A stretch of DNA of 64,000 bases from Xenophilus sp. AP218F (GCA_002213445.1 NJIE01000022.1:219058-283057), one strand, 5' to 3'; shown: positions 52,295 to 62,127, counted from the stretch's first letter. A program made the numbers and translations. Notes: a model not told the origin generated them from the letters alone.

Positions 52295-54826
52295 CTACTC
52301 CAGCGTCACGTCATGCGCCAGCCTGGCGCGCTGCAACTGCTGATCGCGCAGCAGGGCCTCGAACTCGGCGCGCGGCAAGGGCGGGCTGAACAGGAAACCC
52401 TGCGCGCACAAGCAGCCCTGCGACAGCAGGAAACGGCGCTGCGCTTCTTCCTCCACGCCTTCCGCCACCACCTCCAGCCCCAGGCTGCGGGCGATGGAAA
52501 TGATGGCCTGGGTGATGGCGGCGTCGTCCTTGTCCTGCTGCAGCTCGGCGATGAAAGAGCGGTCTATCTTCAAGCCCCGCACCGGCAGGCGCTTGAGGTA
52601 GGACAGGGAGGAGTAGCCGGTGCCGAAGTCGTCGATGGACAGGTAAATGCCCAGCGCTTTCAGGCGCGCCAGCACGCTGCCCATGCCGCAGCTCTCTTCC
52701 ATCGCCACGCTTTCGGTGATTTCCAGCTCCAGCGCCGGGCTGTCCAGGCCGTGGCGGCGCAGCGTTTGCTCCACCTGGGCGGCGAAGTTGCCATGCTTGA
52801 GCTGGCGGCCGGACACGTTCACCGCCACCCGCCCCGGCTCCAGCCCCGCGCGCTGCCAGCGGCGAATGTCGGCGCAGGCGGTTTCCAGCACCCAGGCGCC
52901 GATCTGCACGATCAGCGCGCCCTCCTCGGCGATGGGGATGAAGCGCGACGGCGGGATGTCGCCCAGCTCCGGATGCCGCCAGCGCAGCAGCGCCTCGGCG
53001 CCGACGATGCGCATCGAGTCGAGCGCCACCTTGGGCTGGTACCACACTTCGAACTCGCGCAGCGCCAGCGCGCGGTGCAGGCTGTACTCCAGCTTCAGCC
53101 GTTCGATGGCGCGGGCGTTCATGTCCGCGGTGTAGAACTGGAAGCCGTTCTTGCCGCGCTCCTTGGCGCGGTACATGGCGGTGTCGGCGTTGACCAGCAG
53201 CACGTCGGCGGCCTGGCCGTCGTCCGGGAACATGCTGATGCCGATGCTGGCGGAGATGAACAGCTCCTGCCCCGCCGCGCCCGAGAGGCCGCTGATCGCC
53301 TCCAGCAGCGCCTGCGCGCAGTTGGCCACATGCGCCACCGACTCCACCTTTTCCAGCATGATGGCGAACTCGTCGCCGGACAGGCGGGCCGCCATCGCCC
53401 CCGGCTGAGCCAGTTTGCACAGCAACTGCGAGATGCGCACCAGCAATTGGTCGCCGGCCAGATGGCCCATGGTGTCGTTGACCAGCTTGAAGCGGTCAAG
53501 GTCGATGAACAGCAGCGCCAGGCCCTCGCGCGCCGCGCGGGCGCGCGCCACCGCGCCGTTCAGCGTCTCCAGGAACAAGGTGCGGTTGGGCAGGCCGGTG
53601 AGAACGTCGTGATTGGCGAGGAAATGCAGCCGCTCCTCGGCCTGCTTGCGCTGGGTGATGTCGGAGAACACCGCCACGTAGTGCAGGCACTGGCCGCTGG
53701 CGTCGCGGATGGCGGTGATGCTCAGATGCTCGGTATACAAGAGGCCGCCCTTGCGGCGATTGATCACCTCGCCTTGCCAGCGGCCGTCTTCCTTCAAACC
53801 CCGCCACATCTGCTGATAAAACTCCGGCGGCTGCCGGCCGGACTTGAGCATGGAAGTGCGCTGCCCCAATGACTCCTCGCGGCTATAGCCGGTAATGCGG
53901 CTGAAGGCCGGGTTCACAGACTGGATCACGCCCTGGCTGTCGGTGATCACGATGCCTTCCAGCGTCGATTCGAACACCTTGTCGGCCAGCAACAGGTTGT
54001 GGCGCGACTGGCTGATCGCCTCGTCGCGCTGGCGCAGCGCGTGGCGCAGCTCCTCCATGAATTCGCATTCCATGCCGCGGATGATGTCGTCGAAGCCCAG
54101 CAGCTGCTGCGGCGCGCCGGCGGCGTCGAACACCGCCAGATGGCGGATCTTGTGCTGCTGCAGCAGGCGTCTGGCCTGCAGCAGGCTGGCCGACGCCTCC
54201 ACGCCGATCAGCGGCCGGCGGCAGACCTCGGCCAGGGACTGCGCCTGCCGGCCTTCGGCCATGCAGCGCAGCACGTCGCGCAAGGTGACGATGCCGTATT
54301 CGCCGCTCTCCAGCGCCACCGCCAGCGCCGTCAGCTGATGCTGGCGCATGGTCCGCCGCGCCTCGGCCAGCGTGGCGGTTGGCGGCAGGCAGCGCGCCGG
54401 CGGCGCTTCCAGCGTGCTGACCCGCTTGACGCCGAGAAACGCCTCCACGCCCTGGCTCAGCACGATGTCGGTTTGCGTGACGATGCCAAGCGGCAGGCCC
54501 TGCCGCTCCACCAGCGCGTAACGCAACTGGCGATGGCGGAATTCGACCATCGCCCGGCTGAGAGACATGTCGTGCGGCAGGCGCACCGTCGGCGCGTGGC
54601 TGGCCTCGACGATGGCGCGCTCGAACGCGTCCGGTTCGTCGGCATCCATCGCCAGCGCGTCGGCCTCGGTCCAGATGCCCAGCACTTCGCCCATTTCGTC
54701 TTGCACCACGATGGCGCTGCGGCAGGCCGCGACCATGCACTGAATGGCCTGCGCCACGCTCCATTCGGGGGGACAGGCCAGCAAATCGCAAGAGGCGATG
54801 TGCTCAAGGGTGGGCGTGGCGGACAT
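52295..54826 (-). CDS. CBS-PAS-GGDEF-EAL c-di-GMP signalling protein
   Basis: An 843-aa cytoplasmic protein. Four CBS-type segments fill residues 1-265 and may bind adenine nucleotides. A PAS domain follows (about 283-395). The GGDEF domain has SGDEF at 483-487 in place of GGDEF, so cyclase activity is uncertain. The EAL domain (about 580-835) has an intact signature EALLR at 611-615, ELEITES, IDDFGTGYSSL and KIDRSF, so phosphodiesterase activity is expected. This is an unusually rich sensory front end. Confidence 0.93.
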   Translation of the reverse strand: MSATPTLEHIASCDLLACPPEWSVAQAIQCMVAACRSAIVVQDEMGEVLGIWTEADALAMDADEPDAFERAIVEASHAPTVRLPHDMSLSRAMVEFRHRQLRYALVERQGLPLGIVTQTDIVLSQGVEAFLGVKRVSTLEAPPARCLPPTATLAEARRTMRQHQLTALAVALESGEYGIVTLRDVLRCMAEGRQAQSLAEVCRRPLIGVEASASLLQARRLLQQHKIRHLAVFDAAGAPQQLLGFDDIIRGMECEFMEELRHALRQRDEAISQSRHNLLLADKVFESTLEGIVITDSQGVIQSVNPAFSRITGYSREESLGQRTSMLKSGRQPPEFYQQMWRGLKEDGRWQGEVINRRKGGLLYTEHLSITAIRDASGQCLHYVAVFSDITQRKQAEERLHFLANHDVLTGLPNRTLFLETLNGAVARARAAREGLALLFIDLDRFKLVNDTMGHLAGDQLLVRISQLLCKLAQPGAMAARLSGDEFAIMLEKVESVAHVANCAQALLEAISGLSGAAGQELFISASIGISMFPDDGQAADVLLVNADTAMYRAKERGKNGFQFYTADMNARAIERLKLEYSLHRALALREFEVWYQPKVALDSMRIVGAEALLRWRHPELGDIPPSRFIPIAEEGALIVQIGAWVLETACADIRRWQRAGLEPGRVAVNVSGRQLKHGNFAAQVEQTLRRHGLDSPALELEITESVAMEESCGMGSVLARLKALGIYLSIDDFGTGYSSLSYLKRLPVRGLKIDRSFIAELQQDKDDAAITQAIISIARSLGLEVVAEGVEEEAQRRFLLSQGCLCAQGFLFSPPLPRAEFEALLRDQQLQRARLAHDVTLE

Positions 54827-54914
54827 GGGCCGGTATCACTCGCTGCTTTGAAATGTGTTTGGCATTATACCGTCAACCTTGCCCCGCCATCAGCATTGTC
54901 GGCAATCGGATAAA

Positions 54915-54945
54915 CAAAAACGGCGCGGTCTGCCGACCACGCCGT
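54915..54945 (-). terminator. rimO terminator
   Basis: On the minus strand ACGGCGTGGTC-GGCA-GACCGCGCCGT folds with one G-T pair and is followed by TTTTTG. It is 38 bases after the rimO stop. Confidence 0.88.
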
Positions 54946-54982
54946 CCTCCAGCCCGCGCCTGCGCGCGATTTCACCGCCCGA

Positions 54983-56299
54983 TCAGCGCTTGACGCCCCA
55001 CAGGTCGTGCTCGCTGCAATCGACGATTTCCACCTGGTAAAACTCGCCCACCCGCATGTCGCCGGCGTCTTCGACGAACACCAGCCCGTCGATTTCCGGC
55101 GCGTCGGCGTAGCTGCGGCAAATCGCCGTGCCTTCGTCGTCGATCTGGTCCACCAGCACCTGCATGCTCTGGCCGATGCGGCGCTCCAGGCGACGAGCGC
55201 TGATCTCGGCCTGCACGGCCATGAAGCGCTCCTTGCGGGCTTCCTTCACCTCTTCCGGCACCGGATCGGGCAGGCCGTTGGCGGTCGCGCCTTCCACCGG
55301 CGAGTAGGTGAAGCAGCCGACGCGGTCCAGCTCGGCCTCGCGGATGAAGGCCAGCAGCTCTTCGAAGTCTTCTTCGGTTTCGCCCGGGAAGCCGACGATG
55401 AAGGTGGAGCGGATAACCAGCTCCGGGCAGATCTCGCGCCACTTCTTGATGCGCGCCAGCACGTTGCCGCTATTGGCCGGGCGCTTCATCAGCTTGAGGA
55501 TCTTCTGGCTGGCGTGCTGGAACGGGATGTCCAGATACGGCAGGATCTTGCCGTCGCGCATCAGCGGAATCACTTCATCCACGTGCGGATACGGGTAGAC
55601 ATAGTGCAGGCGCACCCAGATGCCGTGGCGGCCCAGTTCTTCGCACAGCTCGGTCATGCGGGTCTTCACCGGACGGCCGTTGTGGAAGCCCAGCTTGTAC
55701 TTGGTGTCCACGCCGTAGGCCGAGGTGTCCTGCGAGATCACCAGAATCTCTTTGACGCCGGCGCGGGCCAGGCTTTCCGCCTCGCGCAGCACGTCGTGGA
55801 TCGGACGGCTTTCCAGATCGCCGCGCATCGACGGGATGATGCAGAACGTGCAGCGATGGTTGCAGCCTTCGGAAATCTTCAGGTAAGCGTAATGCTTGGG
55901 CGTCAGGCGCACGCCCACGTCCGGCACCAGATCGACGAAAGGATCGTGCGGCTTGGGCAGGTGGGTGTGCACCGCGCTCATCACTTCTTCGGTGGCGTGC
56001 GGGCCGGTGACGGCCAAGACCGACGGATGCACTTCGCGCACCACATCGCCCTTGGCCCCCAGACAGCCGGTCACGATGACCTTGCCGTTCTCGTTCAGCG
56101 CTTCGCCGATGGCGTCCAGCGATTCGGCCACCGCGGAATCGATGAAGCCGCAGGTGTTCACCACCACCAGGTCAGCCCCGTCGTAAGAGGAGGCGATATC
56201 GTAGCCTTCGGCGCGAAGGCGGGTCAGGATCTGTTCGGAATCGCTGGCCGCCTTGGGGCAGCCCAGGGACACGAATCCGACGCGAGGGGTTTTCGACAT
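54983..56299 (-). CDS. rimO: ribosomal protein S12 methylthiotransferase RimO
   Basis: A 438-aa radical-SAM enzyme that adds a methylthio group to Asp of S12. The N-terminal UPF0004 domain has [12 protein letters not shown] and further cluster cysteines. The radical-SAM motif [15 protein letters not shown] carries CX3CX2C, and a C-terminal TRAM domain covers about 370-438. It uses two [4Fe-4S] clusters. It stands alone between terminators. Confidence 0.97.
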   Translation of the reverse strand: MSKTPRVGFVSLGCPKAASDSEQILTRLRAEGYDIASSYDGADLVVVNTCGFIDSAVAESLDAIGEALNENGKVIVTGCLGAKGDVVREVHPSVLAVTGPHATEEVMSAVHTHLPKPHDPFVDLVPDVGVRLTPKHYAYLKISEGCNHRCTFCIIPSMRGDLESRPIHDVLREAESLARAGVKEILVISQDTSAYGVDTKYKLGFHNGRPVKTRMTELCEELGRHGIWVRLHYVYPYPHVDEVIPLMRDGKILPYLDIPFQHASQKILKLMKRPANSGNVLARIKKWREICPELVIRSTFIVGFPGETEEDFEELLAFIREAELDRVGCFTYSPVEGATANGLPDPVPEEVKEARKERFMAVQAEISARRLERRIGQSMQVLVDQIDDEGTAICRSYADAPEIDGLVFVEDAGDMRVGEFYQVEIVDCSEHDLWGVKR

Positions 56300-56453
56300 A
56301 GCTGCGTCGCATCAAAAAGAAAAACGCGAGAGTATACAACGATTTGGGGACGAATTTGCAAAACCTGGGCTGGCGCGCGCCAAACCGGGGAAAATCGGCG
56401 CGACAAGCGCGAAAGCGCCGCCCCGCCGCGACGGGAGAGAAGCCGGCGCGCCC

Positions 56454-57758
56454 TCAGCCGGCGCGGCGCGCCGCCACGAACTGGCCCGGCACCGGGCTGC
56501 CGGCTTCTTCGCGTATCGCCGCGTCCCGCATCGTTTCCGCCTGCAAGCCGGCGCCCGCCAACGCCTCGGCCAGGTAAGCGGGGCTATGACGGTAACGGCC
56601 GCTGGCGTCCAGCCGATAAGCTTGCCCGCCGCCATCGTCCAGCCTTTCGGTGCTGAACAACAGCACGCCGTCGGCGCTCAGCCGCGCCGCCATCAACGCC
56701 AGCGCCTCGTCAAGCTCGCCGAGGTAGATCAAGGTGTCCATGCAGCAAATCAGCGCATAGCAAGCCCGGTCCGCGCGCAGATGCGCGCGCAGCTCCGCCC
56801 GATGCAAGGCGTCGTAGCACTGCCTGGCCCGCGCCTGGCGCAGCATGCCCGCGCTCAGGTCCACGCCCGTCAGCCGCGCGACGCGCCCGCGCAGCGCCGC
56901 GCCGATCAGGCCGGTGCCGCAGCCCAGATCCAGCGCCGCCGCGCCGTCCGCCAGAGGGTGCGCCGCCAGATAGTCGGCCACCAGCGCCGGCCCGGCGTAG
57001 CGCAATCGGCCAAGGTTGCGGTCGAATCGCTCCGCCTCGGCATCGAAAACATATTCGACGTACGCCACGCTGCAGCCTTCGGCGGCGCCGGCGTCGGCAA
57101 AGGCGCGCGACAGGTGCTCGGCCACCGGATGCCCCGGCTCCTGCGCCAGCCACGCCCGCGCCAAAGCCTGCGCCTCGTCGCGCCGCCCCAGGTCGCAATA
57201 CGCCTGGGCGCGGACGATGGGCGGCAGCCGCCCCTCCGCCTCCGCCAGCACGCCGCGCGCGTTGCTGCGGCGCGCTTCGGCATGACGCCCTTGCGCGCGC
57301 AGGGCGGCGGACAGCAAGTAATGCCCGTCCGGGCAGTCCTCATCCAGCGCCAGCGCCTGGCGACAGGCGCGTTCGGCATCGGCGTAACGACGCAGCGCCG
57401 TCAGCTGGGCGGCGAGGTTGGTCCAGTAATAGTATTGGCGGGGAGAACGTTCGACGGCGACCGTCAGCGCCGCGGCGGCGGCGGCGGCCTGCTCCAGACG
57501 GGCATGCGCCAGCCCCAGATTGAAGTGCCATTCGGGATGCGAGCCGTCCCTCTCGACGGCTTCGATCAGCAGCGGCAGCGCTTCCGCAGGGCGGTCGCGC
57601 TGCAACAGCAAGAAACCCAGCCAGTGGCGCGCCTCAGCGGCGCGCTCCGGCAGGTTGAGAAAACCGCGGTAGGCGGACTCGGCCGCGTCCCACTCGCCGC
57701 GCGCATGCTGTTGCTGCGCCTGTCGCCAGGCTTGCGCGCGATCCTGCTCCGATTTCAT
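56454..57758 (-). CDS. TPR-repeat methyltransferase
   Basis: A 434-aa protein. Residues 1-215 hold about five TPR-like units (WHFNLGLAHARLEQAAAAAAAL, YYWTNLAAQLTALRRYADAE). Residues 225-430 form a class I methyltransferase with DLGCGTGLIGAALRG and GVDLSAGMLRQARARQ. Proteins of this type are annotated as contractile-like or TPR methyltransferases, with unknown protein targets. It lies 16 bases after phaR on the same strand, so it may be co-expressed with the PHA regulator. Confidence 0.85.
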   Translation of the reverse strand: MKSEQDRAQAWRQAQQQHARGEWDAAESAYRGFLNLPERAAEARHWLGFLLLQRDRPAEALPLLIEAVERDGSHPEWHFNLGLAHARLEQAAAAAAALTVAVERSPRQYYYWTNLAAQLTALRRYADAERACRQALALDEDCPDGHYLLSAALRAQGRHAEARRSNARGVLAEAEGRLPPIVRAQAYCDLGRRDEAQALARAWLAQEPGHPVAEHLSRAFADAGAAEGCSVAYVEYVFDAEAERFDRNLGRLRYAGPALVADYLAAHPLADGAAALDLGCGTGLIGAALRGRVARLTGVDLSAGMLRQARARQCYDALHRAELRAHLRADRACYALICCMDTLIYLGELDEALALMAARLSADGVLLFSTERLDDGGGQAYRLDASGRYRHSPAYLAEALAGAGLQAETMRDAAIREEAGSPVPGQFVAARRAG

Positions 57759-57774
57759 GCGGCCCGTCCGCGGC

Positions 57775-58335
57775 TCAGGACTTGTCCTTGTCGTCCGCCG
57801 GCGGATAGGCGGGGAAACCGAAGCCGCCGAACAGCTGCTTGGTCTGCTCCTGCATGCGGTTCTGCATCTCCAGGAACATGCCGGTGCTCTGTTCCATATA
57901 GCTGGCCATCATGTTCTGGATGGCCGGCCCCTGCAGCTTCATGAATTCGCCCCACAGCGCGGTGTTCAGGATGGCCTTGTCGCCGTACATGGCGCGGGTC
58001 TGCTCCTGCATCTTTTGCTGCAGTTGCGAGAACAGTTGCAGGTTCTTCTCCAGAAACGGGCCCATCATGCCCTGCATGGCCTGGCCGTAGAAACGGATGA
58101 ACTGGGTCAGCACCTCGTAGCTGAACATCGGCATGCCGCCGTTTTCTTCTTCCAGAATGATCTGCAGCAACACGCTGCGGGTGATGTCTTCCTGGGTCTT
58201 GGCGTCCAGCACCTGCAACTCGACATTGTCCAGCACCAGTTGCTTGACGTCTCCCAACGTGATGTAGGAACTGGTGGCGGTATCGTATAACCGACGGTTC
58301 GGGTACTTCTTGATGACCCGCTTCTCAACACTCAT
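57775..58335 (-). CDS. phaR: polyhydroxyalkanoate synthesis repressor PhaR
   Basis: A 186-aa regulator. The N-terminal DNA-binding domain has VIKKYPNRRLYDTATSSYIT; the C-terminal part is Met/Gln-rich and binds PHA granules (QLQQKMQEQTRAMYG, NRMQEQTKQLFGG). In related bacteria PhaR represses phasin genes until polymer forms and sequesters it. A phasin gene is divergent here. The ATG at 58335 follows GGGAGCG. Confidence 0.95.
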   Translation of the reverse strand: MSVEKRVIKKYPNRRLYDTATSSYITLGDVKQLVLDNVELQVLDAKTQEDITRSVLLQIILEEENGGMPMFSYEVLTQFIRFYGQAMQGMMGPFLEKNLQLFSQLQQKMQEQTRAMYGDKAILNTALWGEFMKLQGPAIQNMMASYMEQSTGMFLEMQNRMQEQTKQLFGGFGFPAYPPADDKDKS

Positions 58336-58387
58336 GTAACGCTCCCGGTGTATTTTCGTGGTGTTGTGCGCTGGCAATCTAACATAA

Positions 58388-58465
58388 ATGCAACAGCATA
58401 GAGTAAATCTTCTACCCCATCCCGCCGCGGCATGCTACATTTCCGCGTCATTGTGCGATGCAACA
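58388..58465. promoter_or_regulatory. repeated ATGCAACA motifs in the phaR-phasin gap
   Basis: ATGCAACA occurs at 58388-58395 (followed by GCAT) and again at 58458-58465 (followed by TTCAGCAT, preceded by TTGTGCG). TGC-rich sites with these features are known PhaR targets in other PHA producers. The positions between divergent phaR and phasin fit control of both genes, which is inference. Confidence 0.5.
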
Positions 58466-58524
58466 TTCAGCATCGCCGGAATAATCCTGAAACTCAATTT
58501 TCCCCTCAAAGGAGGCCTTATACC

Positions 58525-59079
58525 ATGTCCTTCAGCAATGAGCAGTTGAGTAAGCTTTCCCTGACCGGCCTGGAATCCACCCTGCGCTTCGCCCAGATCT
58601 CCCTGGACAGCGCCGAGCGCCTGGTCAAACTGAACCTGGAAATCTCCAAGCAATCGCTGGAAGAGCACACCCAGGCCGCCAAGAAACTGGCCGGCATCAC
58701 CGATCCGCAAGAAGCGCTGAACCAGCTGAACAAGCTGGCCACCCAATCCATCGACAAAGCCGTCAACAACTCGCGCAGCTTGTACGAAATCGTATCGGCC
58801 GCCCAGGGCGAACTGACCAAGCTGGCCGAAGAAAGCGTGGGCCTGTTCAACAAGTCGCTGATCAGCAGCATCGAATCCGCCGCCAAGAGCGCCCCGGCCG
58901 GCTCCGACGCCACCCTGAACGCGGTGAAGAATTCTGTAGCCGCCGCCGCCGCCGCGGTCAGCACCTTCAGCAAGGCCGCCCAGCAAGTGGTGGAGTTCAC
59001 CGACAGCAGCGTCAAGGCCGCCACCAGCGCCACCGCCGACGCCGTCAAGAACTCCGGCAAGCGCGCCACCACCGCCTGA
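58525..59079 (+). CDS. phasin (PHA granule-associated protein)
   Basis: A 184-aa amphipathic helical protein of the phasin_2 family: LESTLRFAQISLDSAERLVKLN and LSKLSLTGLE at the N-terminus, an Ala-rich C-terminus (AAAAAVSTFSKAAQQVVEFT). Phasins coat polyhydroxyalkanoate granules. Consensus AAAGGAGG precedes the ATG, which suggests strong translation. It shows that the organism stores PHA. Confidence 0.95.
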   Translation: MSFSNEQLSKLSLTGLESTLRFAQISLDSAERLVKLNLEISKQSLEEHTQAAKKLAGITDPQEALNQLNKLATQSIDKAVNNSRSLYEIVSAAQGELTKLAEESVGLFNKSLISSIESAAKSAPAGSDATLNAVKNSVAAAAAAVSTFSKAAQQVVEFTDSSVKAATSATADAVKNSGKRATTA

Positions 59080-59102
59080 GCCTCGCTCCGGCCAAACCGC
59101 AG

Positions 59103-59126
59103 CCCCGTCATGCGACGGGGTTTTTT
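59103..59126 (+). terminator. phasin terminator
   Basis: CCCCGTC-ATGC-GACGGGG followed by TTTTTT, 23 bases after the phasin stop. Confidence 0.93.
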
Positions 59127-59208
59127 GCTTTCAACGGGTGCGCTCGCTTCGGTACAGGTTTACAATCCAGCCTTAGATTAGAGTTTCAGCCCATAACAGG
59201 TTCAGCGC

Positions 59209-60339
59209 ATGAAAATCAGCAGCAACTTTGACGCCGGCAGCATCGAGATCGTATCCGCCGACAATCTTGAAGATATCCAATTGCGCATCCGCCGCGACAA
59301 CGCGGCCGAGTTTGCCCAGTGGTTCTACTTCCGGGTGCAAGGCGCTGCCTATCAACACTGTACCTTCCGCTTCCTCAATGCCGGCGAGTCCGCCTACCCG
59401 CAAGGCTGGGTGGATTATCAGGCGATGGCCTCGTACGATCGCATCAACTGGTTCCGCGTGCCCACCCATTACGAAGACGGCGTGATGGTGATCGAACACG
59501 TGCCGCTGTCCGGCAGCATCTACTATGCCTACTTCGAGCCCTACTCCTACGAGCAGCACTTGAACCTGATCGGCCAGGCGCAAGGCTCCGGGCTGTGCCA
59601 GGTCACCGATCTCGGCTCCACCGTGCAAGGCCGCGACATCAATCTGCTGACCATAGGCCACGAGGTGGAATCCGATCTGAAGGTCTGGATCACCGCCCGC
59701 CAGCACCCCGGCGAAACCATGGCGGAATGGTTCGTCGAAGGCCTGCTCAACCGCCTGCTGGACCCGCAAGACCCGACCAGTCGCGCGCTGCTGGACAAGG
59801 CCACCTTCTATGTGGTGCCGAACATGAATCCGGACGGCGCGGTGCTGGGCAACCTGCGCACCAACGCCGCCGGCGCCAACCTGAACCGCGAATGGGCCGA
59901 GCCGAGCGCCGAACGCAGCCCGGAAGTGCTGGCGGTGCGCGAAAAGATGCTGGAAACCGGCGTCGACCTGTTCCTGGACATCCACGGCGACGAGAACATC
60001 CCCTATGTATTCCTGGCCGGCACCGAAGGCGTGCCGTCCTGGAACGAGCGTCTGGAGCGGCTGGCCGACAGCTTCCGCCACCACCTGCTGCTGGCCAGTC
60101 CCGACTATCAGACCGAGCACGGCTACCCGCGCAACGAGGCCGGCAAGGCCAATATGACCATCGCCACCAACTGGGTGTGCGAACAGTTCGGCTGCCTGGC
60201 CTTCACGCTGGAAATGCCGTTCAAGGACAACCACAACCTGCCCGACGACGATTTCGGCTGGAACGGCCAGCGCAGCCTGCGTCTGGGCGAGGCCGCGCTC
60301 AGCCCGATCTACGCCGTGCTCAACGAGCTGCGCCGCTAA
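59209..60339 (+). CDS. M14-family zinc carboxypeptidase
   Basis: A 376-aa cytosolic-type metallopeptidase with an N-terminal beta domain (about 1-120) as in cytosolic carboxypeptidases (CCP/M14D). Zinc ligands are His166 and Glu169 in ARQHPGETMAEW and His259 in FLDIHGDE; the catalytic base is Glu335 in FTLEMPF. There is no signal peptide. The natural substrate in bacteria is unclear; eukaryotic relatives trim glutamate chains. Confidence 0.92.
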   Translation: MKISSNFDAGSIEIVSADNLEDIQLRIRRDNAAEFAQWFYFRVQGAAYQHCTFRFLNAGESAYPQGWVDYQAMASYDRINWFRVPTHYEDGVMVIEHVPLSGSIYYAYFEPYSYEQHLNLIGQAQGSGLCQVTDLGSTVQGRDINLLTIGHEVESDLKVWITARQHPGETMAEWFVEGLLNRLLDPQDPTSRALLDKATFYVVPNMNPDGAVLGNLRTNAAGANLNREWAEPSAERSPEVLAVREKMLETGVDLFLDIHGDENIPYVFLAGTEGVPSWNERLERLADSFRHHLLLASPDYQTEHGYPRNEAGKANMTIATNWVCEQFGCLAFTLEMPFKDNHNLPDDDFGWNGQRSLRLGEAALSPIYAVLNELRR

Positions 60340-60360
60340 GCCTCAGAGGCGGAAACAAGC

Positions 60361-60382
60361 AAAGCCGGCTTGCGCCGGCTTT
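60361..60382. terminator. bidirectional terminator between the carboxypeptidase and PilZ-like genes
   Basis: AAAGCCGGC-TTGC-GCCGGCTTTT is a 9-bp stem between convergent genes, with short A and T runs on each side. Confidence 0.85.
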
Positions 60383-60405
60383 TCGTTTGCCCTCGACAAG
60401 CCCTC

Positions 60406-62127
60406 TCACAACACCACCGGTAGCTTGTCCAGCTTCTGCACCAGCTCTATCTCGGCCAGGCACCAGTCGCTGCCCTTCTCCATCACCTTGCCCAGCGCGA
60501 TCTGGAAATGCTTGCCGCGCGCGCTCATGTAGAACTGCTTGCCCAGCATGTAAAGCGACAGCGGCAGCACAAGGGCGTTGACGATCTTGCCGCCGCGCCG
60601 ACAAGGCATGAACACCGAGATATGCCCGGCCAGCCAGACCTGGTCCGGCGGCAGCGTGGGGTCGATCAAGCGGGAATCCGTCGGCCGCAAGGACGCTGCC
60701 AGCGGGCGGTTGCTCAGCGTTTCCACGCCCAGATAAATGCGCTCGCGGCTGCTGCGCTTGAGCCGCCGCACGATGCCCAGGCTCCAATTATCGCTGGCGC
60801 CCTCGCGGTAACCGATCAAACTGCCCAGGCCCACCCACTCGTTGCCCATCACATCCAGCGACACCCCAAGGCCGGTCTGGCTGATGTTCTCCACTTCCCA
60901 TTTCTGAAACTCCGCCGGCGCGGGCGCTTCCGCCGTCTCCCCGTGCAGGGACAGCGTGGAAGGCGGCAGCGGCGACGACGATTTGTCCCGCTTGCGGCTG
61001 GTGACGAAACCGTAGATGCGGATGTTCGCCGCATCGTCGTAACTGTCCCGCCCCTCGGCCGCGCGCCCTTGCGCCTGCTCTTCGTCCGGCTTGCGAATCA
61101 GTTTGTGCAATTGCGGCAGTCTGTGCGCCACCTCGATATGGCGATTGGACACCGCCACCCGCTCGGCGCGCTCGAACACCACCGGCTTGGCCGCCCACTC
61201 GCGCGTCAGATGATTCAGCACCCCGGCGTCCACGCCCGGCTCGATCAAGGGCTTCAGCTCCGGCGGGATGCGCCCATGCTCCATCACGATGGCCCAGCCG
61301 TGCAGGATTTCCACCATGTCGGCCGTATTCCAGTAGCGGGCCATCTCGTTGCCGGCTTCTGCGCGCGCGCGGGACGCCGGATGCGGATGATTGAGCGTCA
61401 CCACAAAACTGGCGTCGTCTGAATACCGGGGCGTCAGCGCCATGCGATTGCTGATTCGAGCCAGCACCTCGTAGGCGAAATTCAACTGCCGGGGATTGAG
61501 ATTGCCGCTGCTCAGCAAGGACAACATCTGCAAAATCAGATACTGATCCTGCACCGTAGTCGCCGCGCCGTGATCGCCAAACAGAAAAACCGCCGTGGAA
61601 TCCAGACCCTGCTGCTCGGCAAAGCGATAAAGCTGATTGACGTTCAACCAGAAAACTTCATCCGGGTGAAAATTGCGGACATACTGCCAGCGGGCATACT
61701 CGATCAGGTAATACATCATCCGCGCCAGCACCAGAGGCAGCAGAGCGCGGATTTTCGCGCCCCCCGGCGTGGCGGCGTTGGCAGGCAACGCGTATTGATA
61801 AAAATCGGTGAATTGTTTGCCGTAGTTGAGTATCTGGCTGCGCAATTGCGTTTCCAGCATTTTCGGCATGCGCGCATTCATCAGATACTGCACGCACAGC
61901 GCCTCATGCAGCGGTTGGGTTTCCTGATTGAGCGTCAGGACCGCCTCCAGCAAATCCGGCGTCAACTCCAGCGAGGGAGAGTTCATGCTGGCCAGAAGCT
62001 CAGCCACCCGATCCGGCGCGGACGCTCCGAATTCGCGCTTCAGCTCCTCGACGTAGGCCTTAGCCGCCGCCGCGTTGGCCAAGGGATCGGTCCTGCCCTT
62101 GGATCCCCTTGAAAAAAAATCCAGCAT
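60406..62127 (-). CDS. PilZ-like protein with a large helical N-terminal region
   Basis: A 573-aa soluble protein. The first 370 residues are helical and match no domain I can name. The C-terminal part has a PilZ-like core, WEVENISQTGLGVSL, then SLGIVRRLKRSSRERIYLGVETLS. The upstream arginine pair needed for c-di-GMP binding is not clear (RIYGFVTSRKRDK is the nearest candidate), so binding is uncertain. It may be an output protein for the cyclases in this window. Confidence 0.75.
   Translation of the reverse strand: MLDFFSRGSKGRTDPLANAAAAKAYVEELKREFGASAPDRVAELLASMNSPSLELTPDLLEAVLTLNQETQPLHEALCVQYLMNARMPKMLETQLRSQILNYGKQFTDFYQYALPANAATPGGAKIRALLPLVLARMMYYLIEYARWQYVRNFHPDEVFWLNVNQLYRFAEQQGLDSTAVFLFGDHGAATTVQDQYLILQMLSLLSSGNLNPRQLNFAYEVLARISNRMALTPRYSDDASFVVTLNHPHPASRARAEAGNEMARYWNTADMVEILHGWAIVMEHGRIPPELKPLIEPGVDAGVLNHLTREWAAKPVVFERAERVAVSNRHIEVAHRLPQLHKLIRKPDEEQAQGRAAEGRDSYDDAANIRIYGFVTSRKRDKSSSPLPPSTLSLHGETAEAPAPAEFQKWEVENISQTGLGVSLDVMGNEWVGLGSLIGYREGASDNWSLGIVRRLKRSSRERIYLGVETLSNRPLAASLRPTDSRLIDPTLPPDQVWLAGHISVFMPCRRGGKIVNALVLPLSLYMLGKQFYMSARGKHFQIALGKVMEKGSDWCLAEIELVQKLDKLPVVL

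Noticed and set aside
61411..61425. A second DNA uptake sequence (GTCGTCTGAA) inside the PilZ-like gene
   Set aside because: Only 9 of 10 bases match and it lies inside coding sequence, as expected by chance.
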